A stretch of 64,000 bases of DNA from positions 315,001 through 379,000 of the forward strand of contig JAWQEG010000129.1 in assembly GCA_033782935.1 (NCBI GenBank), read 5' to 3'. The notes under the pieces are model-generated. The model worked only from the letters and a program-made list of their open reading frames with translations. It had not been told where the DNA came from and made no database searches. The first letter of the stretch is position 1. Every line of letters begins with the position of its first letter. Positions 1 through 11,905 of this stretch are shown piece by piece. The position numbers and the translations under genes are program-made. The DNA is from Petrolisthes cinctipes. Taxonomy: Eukaryota > Arthropoda > Malacostraca > Decapoda > Porcellanidae.

Positions 1-70
1 AAAATCAAGTCATTTATTGGGTGTTGGGAGTGTGGGTGCCATTACAATGCTTCGACTGTAAATATTAACA
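1..70 (-). repeat. Satellite A monomer in inverted orientation
   Basis: Read on the minus strand, this stretch is an ordinary satellite A monomer: TGTTAATATTTACAG, then a CGAAGCATTGTAATGG-like block, then the CACCCACAC tract and an ATAAATGACTT-like end. All other A units in the window read the same way on the plus strand, so orientation switches once, near position 70. The unit is cut by the window edge, so it is not known whether an inverted array continues to the left or this is an isolated inverted copy. Confidence is high for the inversion, because both the hairpin core and the C-rich tract are recognisable. Confidence 0.9.
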
Positions 71-90
71 GAGGTTGTTGATATTTACAG
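56..90. repeat. Head-to-head palindrome at satellite A orientation switch
   Basis: The left arm CTGTAAATATTAACA (56-70) and right arm TGTTGATATTTACAG (76-90) are reverse complements except for one base, separated by a 5-bp spacer GAGGT. With more mismatches the symmetry extends outwards into the neighbouring A monomers. This is the expected structure of an inversion or fold-back breakpoint within a tandem array. Confidence 0.9.
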
Positions 91-1333
91 TCCAAGCACT
101 GTAATGCCACCCACACACCCGACACCCCATGAAAGACAATTGATATTTACAGTCTAAGCACTGTAATGACAACCACACACCCACCACCCCATAAATGACT
201 GTTGATATTTACAGTCCAAGCATTGTAATGATACAAACAGACCCACCATCCCATGAATGACTGTTGATAACTACAGTCCAAGAACTGTAATGACACCCAC
301 ACACCCACCACTCTATGAATGACTGTTGATATTTACAGTCAAAGCACTGTATTTACACCCACACACCTACCACTCCATGAATGACTGTTAATATTTACGT
401 TCCAAGCACTGTAATGACACCCACATACCCACCACCTTATGAATGATTGTTAATATTTACAGTCCAAACACTGTAATGACCCCCACACACCCACCACCCC
501 ATGAATGACTGTTGATATTTGCAGTCCGAGCACTGTAATGACACCCACACACCCACCACCCCATTAATGACTGTTGATATTTACAGTCCGAGCACTGTAA
601 TTAAACCAACCAGCCCATGTTGGACTGTTGCTATTTACAGTCCAAGCACTGTAACGACACCCACCACCCCATAAATGACTGTTGATATTTACTGTCCAAG
701 CTCTATAATGACACCCACACACCCACCAACCCTTGAATGACTGTTGATATTTACAGTCCAAGCACTGTAATGAAAACCCACACAACCACCACCGCATTAA
801 TGACTGTTGATATTTACATTACAAGCACTGTAATGACACCCACCACCCCATGAATGATGGTTGATATTTATTTTCCAATCATTGTAATGAGACCCACACA
901 CCCACGACCCCATGAATGACTGTTGATATTTACAGTCCAAGCACTGTAATGACACCCACCACCCCATGAATGACTGTTGATATTTTCAGTCCAAGCATTG
1001 TAATAACACCCAGAGACTAACCACCCCATGAATGACTGTTGATATTTACAGTCCGAGCACTGTAATGACACCCAAAAACCCACCACCTAATGAATGACTG
1101 TTGATATATACAGTCGAAGCACTTTAATGACACCCACACACCCACCATCTCATGAATGACTGTTTATATTTACAGTCCAAGCACTGTAATGACACTAACC
1201 ACCCCATTAATGACTGTTGATATTTACAGTACAAATCAATATAATGAAACCCACACACCCCATGATTAACTGTTGATATTCACTATCCACGCACTCTACT
1301 GACACCCACACACCCACCACCCCATGAATGACT
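71..1333 (+). repeat. Satellite A array, left block (62-bp tandem repeat)
   Basis: About twenty direct copies of a 62-bp unit. The unit runs ATGAATGACTGTTGATATTT, ACAGTCCAAGCACTGTAATG, then ACACCCACAC followed by ACCCACCACCCC. It combines an AT-rich half carrying an inverted repeat and a C-rich CACCC half with strong strand asymmetry. Several units are 54 bp long because one 8-bp piece of the CACACACCC tract is missing (for example around 905-970 and 1170-1210). Monomers become more diverged towards 1200-1333, next to satellite B. Short minus-strand reading frames here (for example 564-797) only translate the repeat and are not genes. Confidence 0.95.
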
Positions 1334-1350
1334 TTTTGAACAACAAATAT
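1327..1350. other. Left satellite A / satellite B junction
   Basis: The A unit breaks off after ATGAATGACT. The same GACT (1330-1333) opens a B-type block GACTTTTTGAACAAC, matching the B segment that normally reads GACTTTTTGCACCTA. The two satellites therefore meet directly at a 4-bp shared sequence with no intervening unique DNA or transposon end. The B side is immediately recognisable from about 1350 onwards (ATATCAATTTTTAGC). Confidence 0.85.
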
Positions 1351-2870
1351 CAATTTTTAGCCTGCTTTCGGCTTATATTTTGAAAATATTCTGGCACTAA
1401 GTAGTTATGTACAGATCGCTTCTGGAACCCAAAAATATCGAATTTTCGGGTGTTTTGAGCCTGAATTTGGGATTTAAACGGGTACAGAAGATGCATGCAC
1501 ATATCGTATTTTTGCACCTAATAGGTCGAATTTCAGCTTGTTTTGGGCCTATATTCTGAAAATATTCTAGCACTGAGTAGGCATTTACAGATCACATTCG
1601 AGACCCAAAAATATCGAATTTTCGGGTGTTTTGAATATGAATTTTAGATATCAAAAGGGTACAGAAGATGCATGCACATATCGACTTTGGGCACCTAAAA
1701 TTTCGATTTTTAGCATGTTTTGGGCGTGTATTTTGAAAATATTCTAGCACTGAGTACACATGTACAGATCGCTTCTGGGACTCAAAAATATCGAATTTTC
1801 TGGTGTTTTGAGCATGAATTTGGGATATAAACGAGTACAGAAGATGCATGCACATATCGACTCTGGGTACCTAAAATATCGAATTTCGGGATTTGATGGG
1901 CCTGTATTTTGAAAATATTCTATTACTGAATATGCATGTATAGATCGCTTCTGGGAACCAAAAATATCGAATTTTCGGGTATTTTGAGCCAGAATTTGTG
2001 ATATAAACGGGTACACAAAACGGATGCACTTATCGACTTTGGGCACCAAAAATATCGATTTTTAGTATGCTTTGGGCCTATATTTTGAAATTATTCTAGG
2101 ACTGAGTAGGCATGTACAGCTCGCTTCTGGGACCCAAAAATATCGAATTTTCGGGTGTTTTGATCCTCAATTTGGGATATAAACGGGTACAGAAGATGCA
2201 TGCGCATATTGACTTTGGGCGCCTAAAATATCGATTTTGAGCATGTTTTGGGCCTGTATTTTGAAAATATTCTAATACTGAGTAGCCATGTACAGGTCGC
2301 TTCTGGGATCCAAAAATATGGAATTTTCGGGTGTTTTCAGCCTGATTTTGGAATACAAATGGGTACAGAAGTAGCATGAACATATCGACTTTTTGCAACT
2401 AAAATATCGAATTTCAGCATGTTTTCGGCCTATATTTTGAAAGTATTCTAGCACTGAGTATGCATGTACAGATCGCTTCTGGTATCCAAAAATATCGAAT
2501 TTTCGGGTGTTTTGAGCCTGAATATAAGATATAAACGAGTACAGAAGATGCATGCACCTATTGACTTTTTGCACCTAATAGGTCGAATTTCAGCATGTTT
2601 TGGGCCTATATTATGAAAATACTCTAACACGGAGTAGGCATGGACAGATCGCTTCTGGGACCCCAAAATATTGAATTTTCGGGTATTTTGAGCCTGAATT
2701 TGAGATATAAACGGGTACTGAAGATGCATGCACATATCGACTTCCGGCACCTAAAATATCGATTTTAAATTTGTTTTTCTGCCTGTATTTTGAAAATATT
2801 CTAACTAGGAGTAAGCATGTACAGATCGCTTCTAGGACCCAAAAATACCGAATTTTCGGGTGTTTTGGGC
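1334..2870. repeat. Diverged left-edge monomers of satellite B
   Basis: About nine 176-bp monomers that differ from one another and from the interior. Examples are TTTTTGCACCTAATAGGTCG blocks (1512 and 2570 regions) and GAATTTGGGATATAAAC where interior copies mostly have GAATTTGAGATATAAAC. No HOR longer than one monomer is evident. Poorly homogenised edges next to a homogeneous interior are expected when unequal exchange acts mainly in the middle of an array. Confidence 0.8.
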
Positions 2871-2900
2871 CTGAATTTGAGGTAACGACTTTGGGCACCT
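2871..2900. repeat. B monomer with a 29-bp internal deletion
   Basis: The sequence passes from CTGAATTTGAGG straight to TAACGACTTTGGGC. It lacks the ATATAAACGGGTACAGAAG and ATGCATGCACATATC section found in every neighbouring unit. The deletion lies close to where diverged edge monomers give way to the more homogeneous array. Confidence 0.85.
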
Positions 2901-3466
2901 AAAATATCGATTTTTAGCATGTGTTGGGCCTATATTTTGAAAATATTCTAACACTGAGTAGGCATGTACAGATCGCTTCAGGGACCCCAAAATATCGAAT
3001 TTTCGGGTGTTTTAAGCCTGAATTTGAGATATAAACGGATACAGAAGATACATGCACATATTGACTTTGGGCACCTAAAATATCGATTTTTAGCATGTTT
3101 TGGGCCTGTTTTTTGAAAATACTCTAACACGGAGTAGGCATGTACAGATCGCTTCTGGGAACCCAAAATATTGAATTTTCGGGTGTTTTGAGCCTGAATT
3201 TGAGATATAAACGGGTACAGAAGATGCATACACATATCGACTTTTGACACTTAAAATATCGATTTTGAGCATGTTTTGGGTCTGTATCTTGATAACATTC
3301 TAACTAGGAGTAGGCATGTATAGATCGCTTCTAAGACCCAAAAATACCGAATTTTCGGGTGTTTGGAACCTGAATTTGAGATATAAACGGGTACAGAAGA
3401 TCCATGCACATATCGACTTTGGACACTTAAAATATCGATTTTTAGCATTTTATTTGGCCTATATTT

Positions 3467-5880
3467 TTAAAACATTCTAGCACTGTGTAGGCATGTACAG
3501 ATCGCTTCTTGGACCCCAAAATATCGAATTTTCGGATGTTTTGAGCCTGAATTTGAGATATAAACGGGTGCAGAAGATGCATACACATATTGATTTTGGG
3601 CACCTAATATATCGATTTTCAGCATGTTTTGGCCTGTATCTGAGTAGGCGTGTACAGATCGCTTCTGGAACCCTAAAATATCGAATATTCGGGTGTTTGG
3701 AGACTGAATTTGAGATATAAACGGGTACAGAAGATGCATGCACAATCGACTTTTGGGCACCTAAAAGATCGATTTTTAGTATGTTTTTGGTCTGTATTTT
3801 GAAAATACTCTAACACGGAGTAGGCATGTACAGATCGCTTCTGGGACCCCAAAATATCGAATTTTTGGTGTTTTGAGCCTGAATTTGAGATATAAACGGG
3901 TACTGAAGATGCATGCACATATCGACTTTTGGGCACCTAAGATATCGATTTTGAGCATGTTTTGGGTCTGTATCTTGATAACATTCTAACTAGGAGTAGG
4001 CATGTATAGATCGCTTCTAAGACCCAAAAATACCGAATTTTCGGGTGTTTGGAGCCTGAATTTGAGATATAAACGGGTACAGAAGATGCATTCACATATC
4101 GACTTTGGACACTTAAAATATCGATTTTTAGCATGTTTTGAGCCTATATTTTGAAAACATTCTAACACGGTGTAGGCATGTACAGATCGCTTCTGGGACC
4201 CCAAAATATCGAATTTTTGGATGTTTTGAGCCTGATTTTGAGATATAAACTGGTACTGAAGATAAATGCACATATAGACTTTTGGACACGTAAAATATCG
4301 ATTTTTTAGCATGTTTTGGGCCTATATTTTGAAAATATTCTAGCACTGAGTAGGCATGTACAGATCTCTTCAAGAACCCCAAAATATCGAATTTTCGGGT
4401 GTTTTGAGCCAGAATTTGAGATATAAATGGATACAGAAGATGCATGCACATATCGACTTTGGGCACCTAAAATATCAATTTTCAGCATGTTTTGGGACTG
4501 TATTTTGAAAATACTCTAACACGGAGTAGGCATGTACAGATCGCTTCTAGGACCAAAAAATACCGAATTTTCGGGTGTGTTGAGGTTGAATTTGGGATAT
4601 AAACGTGTGCAGAAGATGCATACACATATTGACTTTGGGCACCTAAAATATAGATTTTTAGCATGTTTTGGGCCTGTATCTGAGTAGGCATGTACAGATC
4701 GTTTCTGGGACCCCAAAGTACCGAATTTTCGGGTGTTTTGAGCCTGAATTTGAGATATAAACGGGTACAGAAGATCCATACACATATCGACTTTTGACAC
4801 TTAAAATATCGATTTCCAGCATGTTTTGAGCCTATATTTTGAAAACATTCTAGCACTGAGTAGGCATATACAGATCGCTTCTTCGACCCCAAAATATCGA
4901 ATTTTCGGGTGTTTTGAAGTTGAATTTGGGATATAAACGTGTGCAAAAGATGCATTCACATATCGACTTTTGGGCACTTAAAATATCGATTTTTAGCATG
5001 TTTTGAGCCTATATTTTGAAAACATTCTAACACGGAGTAGGCATGTACAGATCGCTTCTGGGACCCCAAAATATCGAATTTTTGGATGTTTTGAGCCTGA
5101 ATTTGAGATATAAACTGGTACTGAAGATAAATGCACATATCGACTTTTGGACACGTAAAATATCGATTTTTAGCATGTTTTGGGCCTATATTTTGAAAAT
5201 ATTCTAGCACTGAGTAGGCATGTACAGATCGTTTCTGGGACCCCAAAGTACCGAATTTACGGGTGTTTTGAGCCTGAATTTGAGATATAAACGGGTACAG
5301 AAGATGGATACACATATCGACTTTTGACACTTAAAATATCGATTTCCAGCATGTTTTGGGCCTGTATATTGAAAATACTCTAACACGGAGTAGGCATGTA
5401 CAGATCGCTTCTAGGACCCAAAATACCGAATTTTCGGGTGTGTTGAGGTTGAATTTGGGATATAAACGTGTGCAGAAGATTCATACACATATTGACTTTG
5501 GGCACCTAAAATATAGATTTTTAGCATGTTTTGGGCCTGTATCTGAGTAGGCATGTACAGATCGTTTCTGGGAACCCAAAGTACCAAATTTTAGGGTGTT
5601 TTGAGCCTGAATTTGAGATATAAACGGGTACAGAAGATGCATACACATATCGACTTTTGACACTTAAAATATCGATTTCTAGCATGTTTTGGGTCTGTAT
5701 CTTGAAAGCATTCTAACTAGGAGTAGGCATGTACAGATCGCTTCTAGGACCCAAAAATACCGAATTTTCGGGTGTTTTAAACCTGAATTTGAGATATAAA
5801 CGGGTACAGAAGATCCATGCACATATCGACTTTGGACACTTAAAATATCAATATTTTAGCATTTTATGAGGCCTATATTT
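3467..5880. repeat. 2,414-bp HOR of satellite B, copy 1
   Basis: Landmarks recur at a 2,414-bp spacing: 3467/5881, 3673/6087, 3937/6351, 4128/6542, 4306/6720, 4516/6930. The unit contains about 14 monomers of several distinct types, including short ones with an 18-bp deletion. Neighbouring monomers inside the unit differ clearly, while equivalent monomers in successive units are almost the same, which defines a higher-order repeat. Confidence 0.85.
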
Positions 5881-8800
5881 TTAAAACATTCTAGCACTGT
5901 GTAGGCATGTACAGATCGCTTCTTGGACCCCAAAATATCGAATTTTCGGATGTTTTGAGCCTGAATTTGAGATATAAACGGGTGCAGAAGATGCATACAC
6001 ATATTGATTTTGGGCACCTAAAATATCGATTTTCAGCATGTTTTGGCCTGTATCTGAGTAGGCGTGTACAGATCGCTTCTGGAACCCTAAAATATCGAAT
6101 ATTCGGGTGTTTGGAGACTGAATTTGAGATATAAACGGGTACAGAAGATGCATGCACAATCGACTTTTGGGCACCTAAAAGATCGATTTTTAGTATGTTT
6201 TTGGTCTGTATTTTGAAAATACTCTAACACGGAGTAGGCATGTACAGATCGCTTCTGGGACCCCAAACTATCGAATTTTCGGTGTTTTGAGCCTGAATTT
6301 GAGATATAAACGGGTACTGAAGATGCATGCACATATCGACTTTTGGGCACCTAAGATATCGATTTTGAGCATGTTTTGGGTCTGTATCTTGATAACATTC
6401 TAACTAGGAGTAGGCATGTATAGATCGCTTCTAAGACCCAAAAATACCGAATTTTCGGGTGTTTGGAGCCTGAATTTGAGATATAAACGGGTACAGAAGA
6501 TGCATTCACATATCGACTTTGGACACTTAAAATATCGATTTTTAGCATGTTTTGAGCCTATATTTTGAAAACATTCTAACACGGTGTAGGCATGTACAGA
6601 TCGCTTCTGGGACCCCAAAATATCGAATTTTTGGATGTTTTGAGCCTGATTTTGAGATATAAACTGGTACTGAAGATAAATGCACATATCGACTTTTGGA
6701 CACGTAAACTATCGATTTTTTAGCATGTTTTGGGCCTATATTTTGAAAATATTCTAGCACTGAGTAGGCATGTACAGATCGCTTCAAGAACCCCAAAATA
6801 TCGAATTTTCGGGTGTTTTGAGCCAGAATTTGAGATATAAATGGATACAGAAGATGCATGCACATATCGACTTTGGGCACCTAAAATATCAATTTTCAGC
6901 ATGTTTTGGGACTGTATTTTGAAAATACTCTAACACGGAGTAGGCATGTACAGATCGCTTCTAGGACCCAAAAATACCGAATTTTCGAGTGTGTTGAGGT
7001 TGAATTTGGGATATAAACGTGTGCAGAAGATGCATACACATATTGACTTTGGGCACCTAAAATATAGATTTTTAGCATGTTTTGGGCCTGTATCTGAGTA
7101 GGCATGTACAGATCGTTTCTGGGACCCCAAAGTACCGAATTTTCGGGTGTTTTGAGCCTGAATTTGAGATATAAACGGGTACAGAAGATCCATACACATA
7201 TCGACTTTTGACACTTAAAATATCGATTTCCAGCATGTTTTGAGCCTATATTTTGAAAACATTCTAGCACTGAGTAGGCATATACAGATCGCTTCTTCAA
7301 CCCCAAAATATCGAATTTTCGGGTGTTTTGAGGTTGAATTTGGGATATAAACGTGTGCAAAAGATGCATGCACATATCGACTTTTGGGCACTTAAAATAT
7401 CGATTTTTAGCATGTTTTGAGCCTATATTTTGAAAACATTCTAACACGGAGTAGGCATGTACAGATCGCTTCTGGGACCCCAAAATATCGAATTTTTGGA
7501 TGTTTTGAGCCTGAATTTGAGATATAAACTGGTACTGAAGATAAATGCACATATCGACTTTTGGACACGTAAAATATCGATTTTTAGCATGTTTTGGGCC
7601 TATATTTTGAAAATATTCTAGCACTGAGTAGGCATGTACAGATCGCTTCAAGAACCCCAAAATATCGAATTTTCGGGTGTTTTGGGCCAGAATTTGAGAT
7701 ATAAATGGATACAGAAGATGCATGCACATATCGACTTTGGGCACCTAAAATATCAATTTTCAGCATGTTTTGGGACTGTATTTTGAAAATACTCTAACAC
7801 GGAGTAGGCATGTACAGATCGCTTCTAGGACCCAAAAATACCGAATTTTCGGGTGTGTTGAGGTTGAATTTGGGATATAAACGTGTGCAGAAGATGCATA
7901 CACATATTGACTTTGGGCACCTAAAATATAGATTTTTAGCATGTTTTGGGCCTGTATCTGAGTAGGCATGTACAGATCGTTTCTGGGACCCCAAAGTACC
8001 GAATTTTCGGGTGTTTTGAGCCTGAATTTGAGATATAAACGGGTACAGAAGATCCATACACATATCGACTTTTGACACTTAAAATATCGATTTCCAGCAT
8101 GTTTTGAGCCTATATTTTGAAAACATTCTAGCACTGAGTAGGCATATACAGATCGCTTCTTCGACCCCAAAATATCGAATTTTCGGGTGTTTTGAGGTTG
8201 AATTTGGGATATAAACGTGTGCAAAAGATGCATGCACATATCGACTTTTGGGCACTTAAAATATCGATTTTTAGCATGTTTTGAGCCTATATTTTGAAAA
8301 CATTCTAACACGGAGTAGGCATGTACAGATCGCTTCTGGGACCCCAAAATATCGAATTTTTGGATGTTTTGAGCCTGAATTTGAGATATAAACTGGTACT
8401 GAAGATAAATGCACATATCGACTTTTGGACACGTAAAATATCGATTTTTAGCATGTTTTGGGCCTATATTTTGAAAATATTCTAGCACTGAGTAGGCATG
8501 TACAGATCGTTTCTGGGACCCCAAAGTACCGAATTTTCGGGTGTTTTGAGCCTGAATTTGAGATATAAACGGGTACAGAAGATGCATACACATATCGACT
8601 TTTGACACTTAAAATATCGATTTCCAGCGTATTTTGGGCCTGTATTTTGAAAATACTCTAACACGGAGTAGGCATGTACAGATCGCTTCTAGGACCCAAA
8701 ATACCGAATTTTCGGGTGTGTTGAGGTTGAATTTGGGATATAAACGTGTGCAGAAGATGCATACACATATTGACTTTGGGCACCTAAAATATAGATTTTT

Positions 8801-9491
8801 AGCATGTTTTGGGCCTGTATCTGAGTAGGCATGTACAGATCGTTTCTGGGAACCCAAAGTACCAAATTTTAGGGTGTTTTGAGCCTGAATTTGAGATATA
8901 AACGGGTACAGAAGATGCATACACATATCGACTTTTGACACTTAAAATATTGATTTCCAGCATGTTTTGGGTCTGTATCTTGAAAGCATTCTAACTAGGA
9001 GTAGGCATGTACAGATCGCTACTAGGACCCAAAAATACCGAATTTTCGGGTGTGTTGAGGTTGAATTTGGGATATAAACGTGTGCAGAAGATGCATACAC
9101 ATATTGACTTTGGGCACCTAAAATATAGATTTTTAGCATGTTTTGGGCCTGTATCTGAGTAGGCATGTACAGATCGTTTCTGGGAACCCAAAGTACCAAA
9201 TTTTAGGGTGTTTTGAGCCTGAATTTGAGATATAAACGGGTACAGAAGATGCATACACATATCGACTTTTGACACTTAAAATATCGATTTCTAGCATGTT
9301 TTGGGTCTGTATCTTGAAAGCATTCTAACTAGGAGTAGGCATGTACAGATCGCTACTAGGACCCAAAAATACCGAATTTTCGGGTGTTTTAAACCTGAAT
9401 TTGAGATATAAACGGGTACAGAAGATCCATGCACATATCGACTTTGGACACTTAAAATATCGATTTTTAGCATTTTATGAGGCCTATATTT
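5881..9491. repeat. Expanded HOR copy 2 (3,611 bp)
   Basis: Same unit as the preceding 2,414-bp copy plus 1,197 bp. The excess corresponds to an extra 864-bp pentamer (6896-7759 repeated at 7760) and an extra two-monomer block of about 333 bp near 8609-8990. Insertions are in whole-monomer steps, as expected for unequal exchange in register. Confidence 0.75.
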
Positions 9492-11905
9492 TTAAAACAT
9501 TCTAGCACTGTGTAGGCATGTACAGATCGCTTCTTGGACCCCAAAATATCGAATTTTCGGATGTTTTGAGCCTGAATTTGAGATATAAACGGGTGCAGAA
9601 GATGCATACACATATTGATTTTGGGCACCTAAAATATCGATTTTCAGCATGTTTTGGCCTGTATCTGAGTAGGCGTGTACAGATCGCTTCTGGAACCCTA
9701 AAATATCGAATATTCGGGTGTTTGGAGACTGAATTTGAGATATAAACTGGTACAGAAGATGCATGCACAATCGACTTTTGGGCACCTAAAAGATCGATTT
9801 TTAGTATGTTTTGGGTCTGTATTTTGAAAATACTCTAACACTGAGTAGGCATTTACAGATCGCTTCTGGGACCCCAAACTATCGAATTTTCGGTGTTTTG
9901 AGCCTGAATTTGAGATATAAACGGGTACTGAAGATGCATGCACATATCGACTTTTGGGCACCTAAGATATCGATTTTGAGCATGTTTTGGGTCTGTATCT
10001 TGATAACATTCTAACTAGGAGTAGGCATGCATAGATCGCTTCTAAGACCCAAAAATACCGAATTTTCGGGTGTTTGGAGCCTGAATTTGAGATATAAACG
10101 GGTACAGAAGATGCATTCACATGTCGACTTTGGACACTTAAAATATCGATTTTTAGCATGTTTTGAGCCTATATTTTGAAAACATTCTAACACGGAGTAG
10201 GCATGTACAGATCGCTTCTGGGACCCCAAAATATCGAATTTTTGGATGTTTTGAGCCTGAATTTGAGATATAAACTGGTACTGAAGATAAATGCACATAT
10301 CGACTTTTGGACACGTAAAATATCGATTTTTTAGCATGTTTTGGGCCTATATTTTGAAAATATTCTAGCACTGAGTAGGCATGTACAGATCCCTTCATGA
10401 ACCCCAAAATATCGAATTTTCGGGTGTTTTGAGCCAGAATTTGAGATATAAATGGATACAGAAGATGCATGCACATATCGACTTTGGGCACCTAAAATAT
10501 CAATTTTCAGCATGTTTTGGGACTTTATTTTGAAAATACTCTAACACGGAGTAGGCATGTACAGATCGCTTCTAGGACCCAAAAATACCGAGTTTTCGGG
10601 TGTGTTGAGGTTGAATTTGGGATATAAACGTGTGCAAAAGATGCATACACATATTGACTTTGGGCAAATAAAATATAGATTTTTAGCATGTTTTGGGCCT
10701 GTATCTGAGTAGGCATGTACAGATCGTTTCTGGGACCCCAAAGTACCGAATTTTCGGGTGTTTTGAGCCTGAATTTGAGATATAAACGGGTACAGAAGAT
10801 GCATACACATATCGACTTTTGACACTTAAAATATCGATTTCCAGCATGTTTTGAGCCTATATTTTGAAAACATTCTAGCACTGAGTAGGCATATACAGAT
10901 CGCTTCTTCGACCCCAAAATATCGAATTTTCGGGTGTTTTGAGCCAGAATTTGAGATATAAACGTGTGCAAAAGATGCATGCACATATCGACTTTTGGGC
11001 ACTTAAAATATCGATTTTTAGCATGTTTTGAGCCTATATTTTGAAAACATTCTAACACGGAGTAGGCATGTACAGATCGCTTCTGGGACCCCAAAATATC
11101 GAATTTTTGGATGTTTTGAGCCTGAATTTGAGATATAAACTGGTACTGAAGATAAATGCACATATCGACTTTTGGCCACGTAAAATATCGATTTTTAGCA
11201 TGTTTTGGGCCTATATTTTGAAAATATTCTAGCACTGAGTAGGCATGTACAGATCGTTTCTGGGACCCCAAAGTACCGAATTTTCGGGTGTTTTGAGCCT
11301 GAATTTGAGATATAAACGGGTACAGAAGATGCATACACATATCGACTTTTGACACTTAAAATATCGATTTCCAGCATGTTTTGGGCCTGTATTTTGAAAA
11401 TACTCTAACACGGAGTAGGCATGTACAGATCGCTTCTAGGACCCAAAAATACCGAATTTTCGGGTTTGTTGAGGTTGAATTTGGGATATAAACGTGTGCA
11501 GAAGATGCATACACATATTGACTTTGGGCACCTAAAATATAGATTTTAAGCATGTTTTGGGCCTGTATCTGAGTAGGCATGTACAGATCGTTTCTGGGAA
11601 CCCAAAGTACCAAATTTTAGGGTGTTTTGAGCCTGAATTTGAGATATAAACGGGTACAGAAGATGCATACACATATCGACTTTTGACACTTAAAATATCG
11701 ATTTCCAGCATATTTTGGGTCTGTATCTTGAAAGCATTCTAACTAGGAGTAGGCATGTACAGATCGCTACTAGGACCCAAAAATACCGAATTTTCGGGTG
11801 TTTTAAACCTGAATTTGAGATATAAACGGGTACAGAAGATCCATGCACATATCGACTTTGGACACTTAAAATATCGATTTTTAGCATTTTATGAGGCCTA
11901 TATTT
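9492..11905. repeat. 2,414-bp HOR of satellite B, copy 3
   Basis: Landmarks recur 2,414-2,415 bp downstream (9502/11916, 9698/12112, 9962/12377, 10153/12568, 10541/12956). It is almost the same as copy 4 apart from scattered substitutions, for example a GAGCCAGAATTTGAG stretch at 10941. Confidence 0.85.

Noticed and set aside
56..90. Transposon terminal inverted repeat or rho-independent terminator at the 5' end
   Set aside because: The symmetry is fully explained by two satellite A monomers facing each other. There is no T-tract, transposase or target duplication.
564..797. Minus-strand reading frame rich in W, C and Y in the 62-bp repeat as a small cysteine-rich protein
   Set aside because: It is a direct translation of the satellite A units. 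Similar frames arise wherever A lacks indels, and there is no signal peptide or conserved cysteine spacing apart from the DNA period.
71..1333. CRISPR array (short repeats with inverted-repeat core)
   Set aside because: The repeats are directly contiguous with no unique spacers, the unit is variable, and no cas genes are present. It is a eukaryotic-type satellite.
6896..7744. 282-codon minus-strand reading frame (similar ones at 7760, 10525, 12922, 15337, 35644) as a protein gene
   Set aside because: It consists entirely of 176-bp satellite monomers read successively in three different frames, repeats at satellite spacing, and has no recognisable domain, start context or intron pattern.
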